Positions 16,427 to 23,159 of a stretch of DNA of 64,000 bases are shown one piece after another. Numbering within the stretch: the first letter of the stretch is position 1; every line of letters begins with the position of its first letter. This DNA comes from DASUPK01 sp963848955 (GTDB taxonomy: Bacteria > Actinomycetota > Thermoleophilia > Solirubrobacterales > 70-9): the NCBI GenBank assembly GCA_963848955.1, contig CAWKFQ010000021.1, forward strand, positions 1-64,000. Reading direction: 5' to 3'. The notes below the pieces were generated by a model. The model was given only the letters and a program-made list of their open reading frames with translations. It did not search any database and had not been told where the DNA came from. The translations under genes were made by a program, and so were the position numbers.

Positions 16427-17001
16427 CTAGGGGCCGTGGTTCACGAACTTGATGCACTGCCCCTGGTTCTTGAACTGTGGGAAGTTGCGCCAGCCGCCCT
16501 TCTTGCACTGCTCCTTGGAGATCAAGAATGGGTGGGGCGTCGATGACCGTTATGTCCCCAGTGAAGATGGCCGTGTTCGGGGAGAACGGAGCCGGGCAGA
16601 CCTCCGGCGGGCCGGTCACCGGCACCAACGCGACCGTGTCGCTGCCCTCACCAGGAGTTGCATTGTCCGACACGTAGATGAGGAACCCGCCGGGGTTTGT
16701 GGTGGGCGTGGCAATCCCGATCACGGCATCGATGCCGTTCACGTTTAGGCATGTGACCGGCCCACCGTCGATTGGAAACATCATCACGGTCCCGGTCGGA
16801 TCCTCACCGGACGGCCCGCTCGATGCATCGAAGACGAAGTCAACCTCCATCACGTTGGGCGGCGGCCGGTTCTGGTACCGGGATCAGTGCGAATGCGAAC
16901 CCGGTGACTGAATCGCGGGTCGGCGTTTGGGCGGACGCCGTGGCACTAGAGCACACCATTGCGAGAGCAAGCCCCATGGCGACGACCGGAAGCCTTCTCA
17001 T
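16427..17001 (-). CDS. Secreted protein with conserved Cys C-terminus
   Basis: About 190 residues. The signal peptide is MRRLPVVAMGLALAMVCSSA then TASAQ. The mature domain contains MEVDFVFDASSGPSGEDPTG, VTCLNVNGIDAVIGIATPTT and FLIYVSDNATPGEGSDTVAL. The C-terminus, SKEQCKKGGWRNFPQFKNQG then QCIKFVNHGP, is a short Cys motif I associate with exported proteins of this group. Two indels (about 16875 and 16530) interrupt the frame. AGGAG lies 7 nt before ATG 17001. Transcription probably starts at the cassette copy at 17087. Function unknown. Confidence 0.62.
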
Positions 17002-17086
17002 CGGGGACTCCTTTCGGTGGTTCTTGGCCGGTACTCGTCGGCTTACCACTGGCCTCCCGCCGAGTCAAGGGAGTGTCTCCTGCCGA

Positions 17087-17137
17087 CATCGCCCACGCAG
17101 TATCTCTCGGACGGGTGCTGCTTTTCGTCCAAAGCGG
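17087..17137 (-). promoter_or_regulatory. Conserved 5' cassette, copy 2, with hairpin repeat
   Basis: Minus strand: hairpin CCGCTTT-GGACGA-AAAGCAG (17137-17118), then GAGATACTGCGTGGGC and ATGTCGG (ATG 17089). Here the ATG does not start the downstream secreted protein (start 17001, out of frame). It opens a 48-codon upstream reading frame that overlaps that start. Confidence 0.6.
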
Positions 17138-17807
17138 ATATCCGGCCCGTGCCGACCTACGCGGCGAGGGGTGGTCGTGAACGGTGAACGGGGACCCGAG
17201 GGACGGTCATTTCTGGTGCCGATTTCGCTGCGGCGCCGCCGGTTGCCAGGGCACACCCACGTCGTCGATCAAAGCCGCTCAGCCGATCGAGTACGTGAGC
17301 TTCGAGGTTGCCTAGAGATGCCGAGTAAGGAGCTAGCTCGGCGCGGGACCGCTAGAGCGGCGGCTCTGGCCTGGCGAACCAGATGTCGGGACTTGCGGTG
17401 CCGACGGCGCTTCCAAGTGATCGGTTGGTGCTTGCGATTGCGCTGCTCTCCGAAAGCGGTGATCAAGGCCGGATGCATGGGCGACCCCTTTCTCCCCACC
17501 ATGGATGACCTGGAACCCGGTTTCTGCGCCGGGAGGGGTGCTCGATTCCGACCATAGCTCTCTGGGGTTTCGGGGTCTGTGCATTGACCCACACAAGCAG
17601 CGGCTATTTCGAGAGTCCGGCGCACCAGGCGAGTAGGCGCTTCCCCGGAGGCGAGAAGTGCCGAGGCGCGATTGAGGAGGCTGCCGGGGGGGCCACGCGC
17701 TGCTTTCCATGCAAAGCAGCCATGAGGACGCGCGTTTCAGGTCGCCGCGATCCCTGGCCTGGACTCCCGCGCACAAAACCCGGGGTTATCGGAAGCTGCT
17801 CGGTGCT
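17138..17807. other. Gene-poor interval with repeat remnants
   Basis: I see no convincing gene here. The stop-free frames have atypical composition and no recognisable domain. The interval holds a short NTF2 3' remnant at 17595-17622 (AAGCAGCGGCTATTTCGAGA resembles 22284-22304) and a perfect hairpin repeat at 17699-17720. No tRNA, rRNA or IS end was recognised. Confidence 0.5.
17699..17720. repeat. Hairpin repeat, CCATGC loop
   Basis: GCTGCTTT-CCATGC-AAAGCAGC: a perfect 8-bp stem and 6-nt loop, identical to the copy at 20343-20364. Confidence 0.75.
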
Positions 17808-18476
17808 TCAGCCTCGCTTGATCAGCTTCAGTGCCTTGGTCTGGGTGTTCGGGTCACCCCCGTCGGGGGTGTAGGTGACCTTGGCCCCGACCTTTGCCTT
17901 TCCGTGCTCGTTCAGCTTGTCCTTCACCTTGCGCTTCGGCCTGATGGGAAGCTGCACCTGCCCTGCCGCATCGGCTCGCGCCGCGGCGCCCTTTACCTCC
18001 TTGGTCTCGGCGAGGTCGAGGTCGCCAGGGGCGGGGACGTTCACGATCAGCCTCGCCGTCCCCTGTCGCTTGTTCGCCTTCACCGCGGCGAAGCTGAACG
18101 GTGGCAGCAGCGAGCCGCCCGGCGTCGGTCCCGCCGTTTGAACCCTCACGGTGCCCGACATTCCGGCACCGCCCGGGCCACCGTGTTCCTCGCAGTAGTA
18201 GCGGAACGAGCCCGGGCTGTTGAAGGTGCGCGAGACGGTCCATTGGGAGGAGTTCGGGTTAGCCGGCTGCTCGAAGCTGCCGTCGTCAAACTTCACGTTG
18301 TGGTCACCGCCGGCGTTTGTCCAAGTGACCTTCTCACCTTGGCTCACCGTGACGTTGACCGGAGTGAACTGGTTCGACGAAGTCGCGGTCACGGTCTGGT
18401 CCGCGGCAAGCGCCGGCAGGACCGCGACCGTTGAGCCGGCTGCGAGGAGAATCAGGACGAGGCGCAGGCGGATCAC
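17808..18476 (-). CDS. Secreted cupredoxin with Lys-rich C-terminal domain
   Basis: A 222-residue exported blue-copper-like protein. The signal peptide is MIRLRLVLILLAAGSTVAVL ending PALA. The plastocyanin-like domain spans about residues 25-115, with type-1 copper ligands visible as His in GGDHNVKF, Cys and His in YYCEEHGG and Met in AGMSG. A second domain of about 90 residues follows (PAPGDLDLAETKEVKGAAAR; VGAKVTYTPDGGDPNTQT). It is rich in Lys/Ala/Gly and ends KALKLIKRG; it resembles the Lys-rich Ig-like tails common on secreted proteins of this class. TAGCCT ends 6 nt before GTG 18476, suggesting a leaderless message. Electron transfer or copper binding outside the membrane is likely. Confidence 0.85.
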   Translation of the reverse strand: MIRLRLVLILLAAGSTVAVLPALAADQTVTATSSNQFTPVNVTVSQGEKVTWTNAGGDHNVKFDDGSFEQPANPNSSQWTVSRTFNSPGSFRYYCEEHGGPGGAGMSGTVRVQTAGPTPGGSLLPPFSFAAVKANKRQGTARLIVNVPAPGDLDLAETKEVKGAAARADAAGQVQLPIRPKRKVKDKLNEHGKAKVGAKVTYTPDGGDPNTQTKALKLIKRG

Positions 18477-18548
18477 GATGGGAGGCTATTCGATGCCAGA
18501 CGAGAGCCAGTTTTCTGTCATCAGGCCGAGCGGTTTCGATGCAAAGGA

Positions 18549-18603
18549 CTGCTTTTCGTCCAAAGCAGCTACTCCGACAGCCCGGCGGCTTCGCGGGAGC
18601 TCC
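18549..18603. repeat. Hairpin repeat (TCGTCC loop) joined to an NTF2 3' remnant
   Basis: CTGCTTT-TCGTCC-AAAGCAG (18549-18568) is a perfect 7-bp stem. It is followed directly by 35 bp whose minus strand reads SREAAGLSE and a stop, the end of the NTF2-like family. Confidence 0.65.
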
Positions 18604-18608
18604 CTAGC

Positions 18609-19577
18609 TCAGATCGACTTCTCGACCTCGCACTTGGAGGCGGTGTCCTTGCCCTTGCCCCCCTTGCAGAGGTCCGCGCCTCTACCGCCCTTGAGCTTGT
18701 CCTTGCCCTTTTGGCCGAGCAGCGTGTCCTGGTCGGCGCCGCCCTTGAGCGTGTCCTTGCCGGGACCGCCGCAGATCACATCGTTGTCAGCGAGGCCGGA
18801 GACCTTGTCGTTGCCGCCGAGCGCTGCGATCACGTCGGCTGCAGGGGTGCCGCTGAGCTTGTCGACGCCGTCGGTGCCGACGATGGTCGCGGGCTTGCCC
18901 TTGCAAGTAGGTGGCGGCCCCGGAGGGGCTGGAGGTGGTGGAGGGCAGGCGGGACCGGAGGCGTTCGTGTCCTGGGTCTCATCGCCGCGGCCGTCGTTGT
19001 CGCAGTCAGGCTCGACCACGGCGGAGAGGTTCAAGCGAAAGTTGGCGGGGGTCCCCCCTGAGGGAGTGAAGTCGTCCGACTGCCCGTCGGCCAGATTCCC
19101 GACCTTCTGCAGCCAGGTCTCCCCCGGAGCCGAGAAGAAGCAGGCCTGGCCACCGGGCGTGGGGGTGTGGAGTCCGAGCACATCCCCGGACAGCACCGTG
19201 ACGCTCGCCGGGAATGTGCTCAAGACACCGCTGTCCAGGGGGCGGGGACCGTCGTGGCCGACGACCTGGTAGGTGGCCGGATCAGCGACCTTGCGGAACA
19301 CCTTCATTGTCAGCATCTGGCCGGCGGTCGCTTCGGGATTTGTGCTCCAGGAGGTGATCACGCCCGTACCCGTGGGCACGATGTAGGTGTTGCCCGAGGT
19401 CACGGTTGGCTGCAGCCGATCCGCATTGCTTCCGCAGTCCAAACCCTCCGGGGTGGTCGGTGCGACCTGCCCGATTGTTACCGCCGCCCCGGCCCGCGAA
19501 GCGCTCGCCGTCAGCGCCACGACGGTGAGAAGCGATGCGAGCGCAAACCGCCTCACGAACCCGTCTCCCCAGCTCAT
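18609..19577 (-). CDS. Secreted protein with C-terminal RTX-like repeats
   Basis: A 322-residue exported protein. The signal region is MSWGDGFVRRFALASLLTVV then ALTASASRAGA. A beta-rich N-terminal domain of about 170 residues follows (VTIGQVAPTTPEGLDCGSNA; VLSGDVLGLHTPTPGGQACF). Then come a DxDxDG-like acidic motif (CDNDGRGDETQD), a Pro-rich linker, and RTX/hemolysin-type nonapeptide-like repeats (GTDGVDKLSGTPAADVIAAL; GGNDKVSGLADNDVICGGPG; GGADQDTLLGQKGKDKLKGG). Calcium binding is expected. The start lies 48 nt after a cassette copy (ATG 19625), which here opens only a four-codon reading frame. Function of the N-terminal domain unknown. Confidence 0.82.
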   Translation of the reverse strand: MSWGDGFVRRFALASLLTVVALTASASRAGAAVTIGQVAPTTPEGLDCGSNADRLQPTVTSGNTYIVPTGTGVITSWSTNPEATAGQMLTMKVFRKVADPATYQVVGHDGPRPLDSGVLSTFPASVTVLSGDVLGLHTPTPGGQACFFSAPGETWLQKVGNLADGQSDDFTPSGGTPANFRLNLSAVVEPDCDNDGRGDETQDTNASGPACPPPPPAPPGPPPTCKGKPATIVGTDGVDKLSGTPAADVIAALGGNDKVSGLADNDVICGGPGKDTLKGGADQDTLLGQKGKDKLKGGRGADLCKGGKGKDTASKCEVEKSI

Positions 19578-19622
19578 CGAAGCGACCCTATCCCGACCCA
19601 GGGCGGGCCGTCAAACCTCCGA

Positions 19623-19700
19623 CATCGCCGACGCAGCATCGCGCGGCAGAGTGCTCCTTTCCATGGCAAAAGCGGATAGCCGCTTTTCGTCCAAAGCGGC
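19623..19700 (-). promoter_or_regulatory. Conserved 5' cassette, copy 3, with double hairpin
   Basis: Minus strand: hairpin GCCGCTTT-GGACGA-AAAGCGGC (19700-19679, perfect 8 bp), a second imperfect hairpin, then CGATGCTGCGTCGGCG and ATGTCGGAGG. The ATG at 19625 is followed by three codons and TGA. The next gene starts at 19577. Confidence 0.6.
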
Positions 19701-19865
19701 TATTTGACGGTGAGGTCTCCGAGTGGCTCAGCCTGCTGCATTCACGCGAGAGCAGTAGCCGCGCCGGAGACTGGGTTGCATGAAAAGGAGAAGCGGCTGA
19801 CGCATCGTTAGAAACCATCGCGGACGTGCGCTGGGCGGCTCGGGTTGTTGTGTCAGGATCAGCGC

Positions 19866-20285
19866 GTGGCGGATAACTCGGTCGCGGACCAACTCCGCGA
19901 GCTCGGCGTGAACAATGTCCTTGTGCAGATGGCCGAGCGCGGCCAGCTCCTCGCCCTGAAGTGCGAGATGCCGCAGTGCTACCACCACAAGGGGCGCGGC
20001 GAGTTCGATCCGGTCGGGACGCCGGGCAACAAGTGGACGCCCTCGCGCGACCACTACCCGATCCTTAAGTCGGCCGGCGGGAAGCTCGTCCCCGAGAACG
20101 TTCGACTGTCCCACGCCTGGTGCAACAAGCTGGACTACGGACGGCGGACGCAGATCCGGACGCTGCTCGCGAAAGGCAAGTCCCTCGACGAGATCGCCGA
20201 GACCCTGAACCGCAAGGATGTCCCCCCGGGCCACGGCACGAACCGATGGACGGCCGCCATGGTGCGCAAGGCCTACGTGTCCTAG
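19866..20285 (+). CDS. HNH-like protein with resolvase-type HTH tail
   Basis: A 139-residue protein starting with GTG. The central part has the arrangement of HNH/zinc-finger nucleases: LKCEMPQCYHHKGRGEF, then RDHYPILKSAGGKLVPENVR with LSHAWCNKLDYG. Candidate ligands are the paired Cys and the DH, N and H-x2-CN positions. The C-terminus, KSLDEIAETLNRKDVPPGHG then NRWTAAMVRKAYVS, looks like the helix-turn-helix of serine recombinases. CAGGAT ends 6 nt before GTG, so a leaderless start is likely. No recombinase catalytic domain or phage gene is adjacent. It could be a homing-type or defence-related nuclease or a DNA-binding regulator; the fold call is moderate and function is open. Confidence 0.65.
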   Translation: MADNSVADQLRELGVNNVLVQMAERGQLLALKCEMPQCYHHKGRGEFDPVGTPGNKWTPSRDHYPILKSAGGKLVPENVRLSHAWCNKLDYGRRTQIRTLLAKGKSLDEIAETLNRKDVPPGHGTNRWTAAMVRKAYVS

Positions 20286-20342
20286 TCCGGGTTCGGCGCT
20301 GGGTGCCGCTTTGCGCGAGAAGCGAGTGCCCGGTCCAAGAGT

Positions 20343-20364
20343 GCTGCTTTCCATGCAAAGCAGC
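20343..20364. repeat. Hairpin repeat, CCATGC loop
   Basis: GCTGCTTT-CCATGC-AAAGCAGC, perfect 8-bp stem, the same as 17699-17720. It is followed at once by direct repeat copy A. Confidence 0.75.
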
Positions 20365-20367
20365 GGT

Positions 20368-20432
20368 CGAGGGAAGCCGCCCAGCGTCGATTCTGAGCCC
20401 GAATTCGTTGACTCCACCCAGCGTTTTCGTTG
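20368..20432. repeat. Direct repeat copy A (about 60 bp)
   Basis: GGAAGCCGCCCAGCGTCGAT, then TCTGA, a 25-bp variable middle, and CAGCGTTTTCG. Copy B at 21126-21186 has the same length and conserved ends. The two copies flank the membrane-protein gene at 20655-21110. The interval 20433-20654 holds nothing else I recognise. Confidence 0.55.
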
Positions 20433-20654
20433 AGCGAACCTAGGGGGCGGGTCGAGCCTCCGGGAATCCGCGCTTTCGGTCGCCGGTCCGTTCTGCCAGC
20501 CTTCCACGGCACCCAGGAATCGGTCGACTTCGATGGATATTGCAGCATTCGTTGGCCCCAAACCTAGCCCCACGCAAGGGCGCTACGGTCCATCTCGGCG
20601 CGGCCCACGGTTTGTCTTGCAACTTCCCCCGGGCCGCGCCATCAGGAGATCGCG

Positions 20655-21110
20655 ATGGCACGGCGGTACCCACCACCAGAGCAACCGACGTCCGATCCAA
20701 GCAAGGCTTCCTCCCGCCCCTGGGAAACGCGAATCCAGATCCTGATCGCGGTCGCGCTCGGGCTCGCGGCCATCGTCACCGCCGCCGCCGTGTACCGCAA
20801 CGAGCAAGAGGACCACAAGGCGACGAAGGACTTCCACGCCGCGACCTCCTACCTCGTGTCCGCCGTGGGCGCCGGGATCACCTCGCCGCGGGGCAGGAAG
20901 CTCGAGGCGCTGGCCGAGGATGCCGAACACGACGCCGAGGATCACCAGGACAGGGCGACCAGCTACACCCTCGCCGAGGTGATCCTCGCGACCTCGCTCT
21001 TCCTCTTCGGGATCGCCGGGATCAGCTCGCTCTGGATAATCAAGATCGGGGCGCTCTCGACCGCCTCAGTGGTGTTCGCGGTCGCCGTGGTCGTGCTCGC
21101 GACCTTCTAG
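20655..21110 (+). CDS. Small membrane protein, function unknown
   Basis: A 151-residue protein with a Pro-rich polar N-terminus (MARRYPPPEQPTSDPSKASS). The first membrane helix is ILIAVALGLAAIVTAAAVY. A charged amphipathic region of about 65 residues is rich in Glu/Asp/His (YRNEQEDHKATKDFHAATSY; LAEDAEHDAEDHQDRAT). Two C-terminal helices follow (LAEVILATSLFLFGIAGISS; VVFAVAVVVLATF). AGGAGA lies 6 nt before ATG. The layout resembles DUF4337-like small membrane proteins, but I do not assign it. Confidence 0.7.
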   Translation: MARRYPPPEQPTSDPSKASSRPWETRIQILIAVALGLAAIVTAAAVYRNEQEDHKATKDFHAATSYLVSAVGAGITSPRGRKLEALAEDAEHDAEDHQDRATSYTLAEVILATSLFLFGIAGISSLWIIKIGALSTASVVFAVAVVVLATF

Positions 21111-21125
21111 CTCCAGCGGCAGTCT

Positions 21126-21186
21126 CGGAAGCCGCCGAGCGTCGATTCTGACCCAGATGTCGTCGGCTACAGGCAGCGTTTTCGAC
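21126..21186. repeat. Direct repeat copy B (about 60 bp)
   Basis: CGGAAGCCGCCGAGCGTCGA, then TTCTGA, a variable middle, and CAGCGTTTTCG. It is the partner of 20368-20432 and has no gap relative to it. Confidence 0.55.
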
Positions 21187-21297
21187 CGCGTATGCCTTCC
21201 CAAAGGGTTGAAGCGAGCCCCGGGGGGTGGGTGTCGATCGTGGGCACGCGCCCAGTCAGTCGCCGGGTCCCTCGCGCACACACAATTCGGAGCTTCC

Positions 21298-21696
21298 CTA
21301 CTCCCGCAGCCCGGCGGCTTCGAGGGCCCGCGCCTTGGTCTCATACCCCCGGCAATGGACCACCTTTCCGTCGCGGAGGGTGAACACCTGCCAACCGTCG
21401 CTTTCGACCTGCGCGCCGGTCGCCTTGCCACGGCCCGATTGACGCACGCGGACTACGACGGAGTCCCCTGCGTCGACCATCTCTTCTGCCTGGAAGCTGA
21501 AATCGTCGAACGCTTCCGACCATTCTCGAAGGAATTCGCGGACCTCCGCAGGACCGTGTGCGGTCTGAATCTCTGGAAACGCTCCCACGTAATCCCACTC
21601 GACGTTTTCATCGAGGATCGAGAACAGGTCCTCCGGATTCGCAGGAGCGGATTCGGGCATAGCCCGCCTCAGAATCTCCACGCTCTCCTCCGACAT
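21298..21696 (-). CDS. NTF2/SnoaL-like protein
   Basis: A 132-residue alpha+beta-barrel protein of the SnoaL/NTF2-like superfamily. It starts MSEESVEILRRAMPESAPAN. The barrel strands are LFSILDENVEWDYV, EMVDAGDSVVVRVRQSGRGK and WQVFTLRDGKVVHCRGYE, and the typical end is RALEAAGLRE. The fold is used by cyclases, isomerases and dehydratases, and also by proteins with no known activity; no clear catalytic set can be assigned. The start ATG is part of cassette copy 4. It is one of three intact family members in this region. Confidence 0.8.
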   Translation of the reverse strand: MSEESVEILRRAMPESAPANPEDLFSILDENVEWDYVGAFPEIQTAHGPAEVREFLREWSEAFDDFSFQAEEMVDAGDSVVVRVRQSGRGKATGAQVESDGWQVFTLRDGKVVHCRGYETKARALEAAGLRE

Positions 21697-21745
21697 CGCC
21701 CCGCAGTATCACGCCGCTGAGCGCCGCTTTCCAGCAGAAGCTGAG
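21694..21745 (-). promoter_or_regulatory. Conserved 5' cassette, copy 4, with degenerate hairpin
   Basis: Minus strand: a decayed hairpin (GCTTCTGCTGGAAAGCGGC), then GTGATACTGCGGGGCG and ATGTCGGAGG, where ATG 21696 is the start of the NTF2-like gene. Confidence 0.6.
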
Positions 21746-21805
21746 CGATTAGGGGGCTGATCCCAGGCGAACGCTAGATAAGGCGTAGGCGGCGGGTGAC
21801 CGAGG

Positions 21806-22258
21806 CTAGTGCTGAGCCTGAGGCCGCTCGGCGCTGCGCAGCCGCTCCGCGAGGCCTTGCATCATCCGGACAGCGACCGTCGGGACGTCGTGGACCAGCG
21901 ATGAGAACTCCCGTGAGCCGAGCACGAGCAGGTGCAAGTCGGTCTCGGCCGTAACCGTGGCCGAGCGAGGTCCCTGATCGAGTAAGGACATCTCACCGAA
22001 GAACGAGCCCGGACCGAGCAGTGCGCTGCCCTTCCCACGGATCTTCGCCTTCGCCTTTCCGTCCGCGATCACGAAGCACTCCCGTCCCGGATCACCCTGG
22101 CGCACGATCACCTTGCCCTTCGGTGCGTCGACCTCATCGACGAGCGAAGCGATCCGAGAGAGCTCGCGCTTGTTGCAGGTAGAGAACAGGCGGACGTTTC
22201 CGAGCAGTTCCACCTTCGACTTCTTGCCCCTCCTGGATCGGTGGGCGCGGCGAGCCAC
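21806..22258 (-). CDS. Stand-alone cyclic-nucleotide-binding domain protein
   Basis: A 150-residue protein made of a basic N-terminus (MARRAHRSRRGKKSKVELLG) and one Crp-type cNMP-binding barrel. ELSRIASLVDEVDAPKGKVI and VRQGDPGRECFVIADGKAKA form the barrel. The phosphate-binding cassette is FFGEMSLLDQGPRSATVTAE, with the Glu and Arg expected for cyclic-nucleotide contact. There is no DNA-binding domain after the barrel, so it is not a Crp regulator; it may bind a partner protein. GATACT ends 6 nt before GTG 22258, a leaderless-type promoter. Confidence 0.85.
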   Translation of the reverse strand: MARRAHRSRRGKKSKVELLGNVRLFSTCNKRELSRIASLVDEVDAPKGKVIVRQGDPGRECFVIADGKAKAKIRGKGSALLGPGSFFGEMSLLDQGPRSATVTAETDLHLLVLGSREFSSLVHDVPTVAVRMMQGLAERLRSAERPQAQH

Positions 22259-22292
22259 GGCGCGAGTATCGCACGGCGGAGTAAAGCAGCGG

Positions 22293-22700
22293 CTATTCCG
22301 AGAGCCCGGCCGCTTCGAGGGCTTCGTCCCGAGTCCAGAAGACCTGACGCCTCGTGACCAGGCCCTCTGCGAACCAGATCACCGACCAGGCGGGCATCTC
22401 AAATGGAACGCCGCTTCCCCTGCCGCGTGCAGTGAGCACGACCGCGAGGAAGACCCGGCCATCAGTCAACTCCGTCACCTGCTCGATCTCGGTGTGGACG
22501 ACGCCCTCCGCGAGTTCGAAGAGCTGGTCGATCCACGCTCGCACCTCTGCCCGGCCCCGGTAGAGCTCGCCGAGCCCAGGGACACCTGGGAGGGCCTCCC
22601 AAACGACGTCAGGGCTGAGGAAAGCAAGCCAGGCATCCACGTCGCGTCGGTTGAGAGCATCGGTTGCTTGCCGTAGAAGTTCGACGTTCTCCTGCGACAT
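22293..22700 (-). CDS. NTF2/SnoaL-like protein
   Basis: A 135-residue NTF2-like protein: start MSQENVELLRQATDALNRRD, core WLAFLSPDVVWEALP and YRGRAEVRAWIDQLFELAEG, strands VFLAVVLTARGRGSGVPFEM and WSVIWFAEGLVTRRQVFW, end EALEAAGLSE. It starts only 3 bp after the stop of the NTF2-like gene at 22704, so the two form an operon. The DNA before its start keeps only the last bases of the cassette (GGCGATGTCGCAGGAGAACG). Function unknown. Confidence 0.82.
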   Translation of the reverse strand: MSQENVELLRQATDALNRRDVDAWLAFLSPDVVWEALPGVPGLGELYRGRAEVRAWIDQLFELAEGVVHTEIEQVTELTDGRVFLAVVLTARGRGSGVPFEMPAWSVIWFAEGLVTRRQVFWTRDEALEAAGLSE

Positions 22701-22703
22701 CGC

Positions 22704-23093
22704 CTATTGACTCAAGGTTTGGCTGGGGCCAGATGCGTCATAAGCGCGGACCAGCCTGCCGTCTCGCAGTTCAAGAATGTTCACGACGCGAAGCCGGATC
22801 GGAACTCCGCTGGCGGTTCCGTGGGCGTCGATAAACCCGATCATCACCACGTGGTCGCCGGCATCGACCAGTTCCTCGATGTCGATCCTGAAGTCCCCAA
22901 ACTGCTCGACTAACTGCATCTTCAAGAAGCGATCACGGACCTCCTCGACTCCCCGATATACCCCCCGGTCTGGGAACTGGGTGAACTGGTGCCACTCGAT
23001 GTTGGGGTCCCAGGTATCGACCAGAGCCTCGAAGTCCCGACGATTGAACGCCTCGTAGGCGCGCCTGGTGATCTCCAGGTTCTCCTGCGACAT
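22704..23093 (-). CDS. NTF2/SnoaL-like protein
   Basis: A 129-residue NTF2-like protein: start MSQENLEITRRAYEAFNRRD, then FEALVDTWDPNIEWHQFTQF, YRGVEEVRDRFLKMQLVEQF, and strands VMIGFIDAHGTASGVPIRLR and VVNILELRDGRLVRAYDASG. The frame is open 39 bases further upstream, but those codons lie in the repeat, so I start at ATG 23093 in line with its relatives. It is the first gene of a two-gene unit driven by cassette copy 5. Likely a small-molecule-binding or enzyme fold; the substrate is unknown. Confidence 0.82.
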   Translation of the reverse strand: MSQENLEITRRAYEAFNRRDFEALVDTWDPNIEWHQFTQFPDRGVYRGVEEVRDRFLKMQLVEQFGDFRIDIEELVDAGDHVVMIGFIDAHGTASGVPIRLRVVNILELRDGRLVRAYDASGPSQTLSQ

Positions 23094-23140
23094 CGCCCAC
23101 GCAGTATCTCTCGCGGGGGTTGCGCTTTCCATGCAAAGCG
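23091..23140 (-). promoter_or_regulatory. Conserved 5' cassette, copy 5, with hairpin
   Basis: Minus strand: hairpin CGCTTT-GCATGG-AAAGCG (23140-23123), then CGAGAGATACTGCGTGGGCG and ATGTCGCAGG, where ATG 23093 starts the NTF2-like gene. This and copy 2 are the least diverged. Confidence 0.65.
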
Positions 23141-23159
23141 GCTGTCTCGCATCGCAGCT

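Noticed and set aside
15729..16853. A single 374-residue protein joining the two secreted proteins
   Set aside because: A signal peptide and Shine-Dalgarno sequence start at 16406, and the upstream protein has its own Cys-rich end and stop at 16427 after correcting one indel.
17269..17776. Overlapping minus-strand open frames as genes
   Set aside because: No start signal, no domain, composition unlike neighbours, and part of the reading comes from the hairpin repeat.
15268..23140. Hairpin repeats as ordinary Rho-independent terminators
   Set aside because: They lack a U-tract on either strand, occur upstream of genes as well as after them, and have conserved loops.
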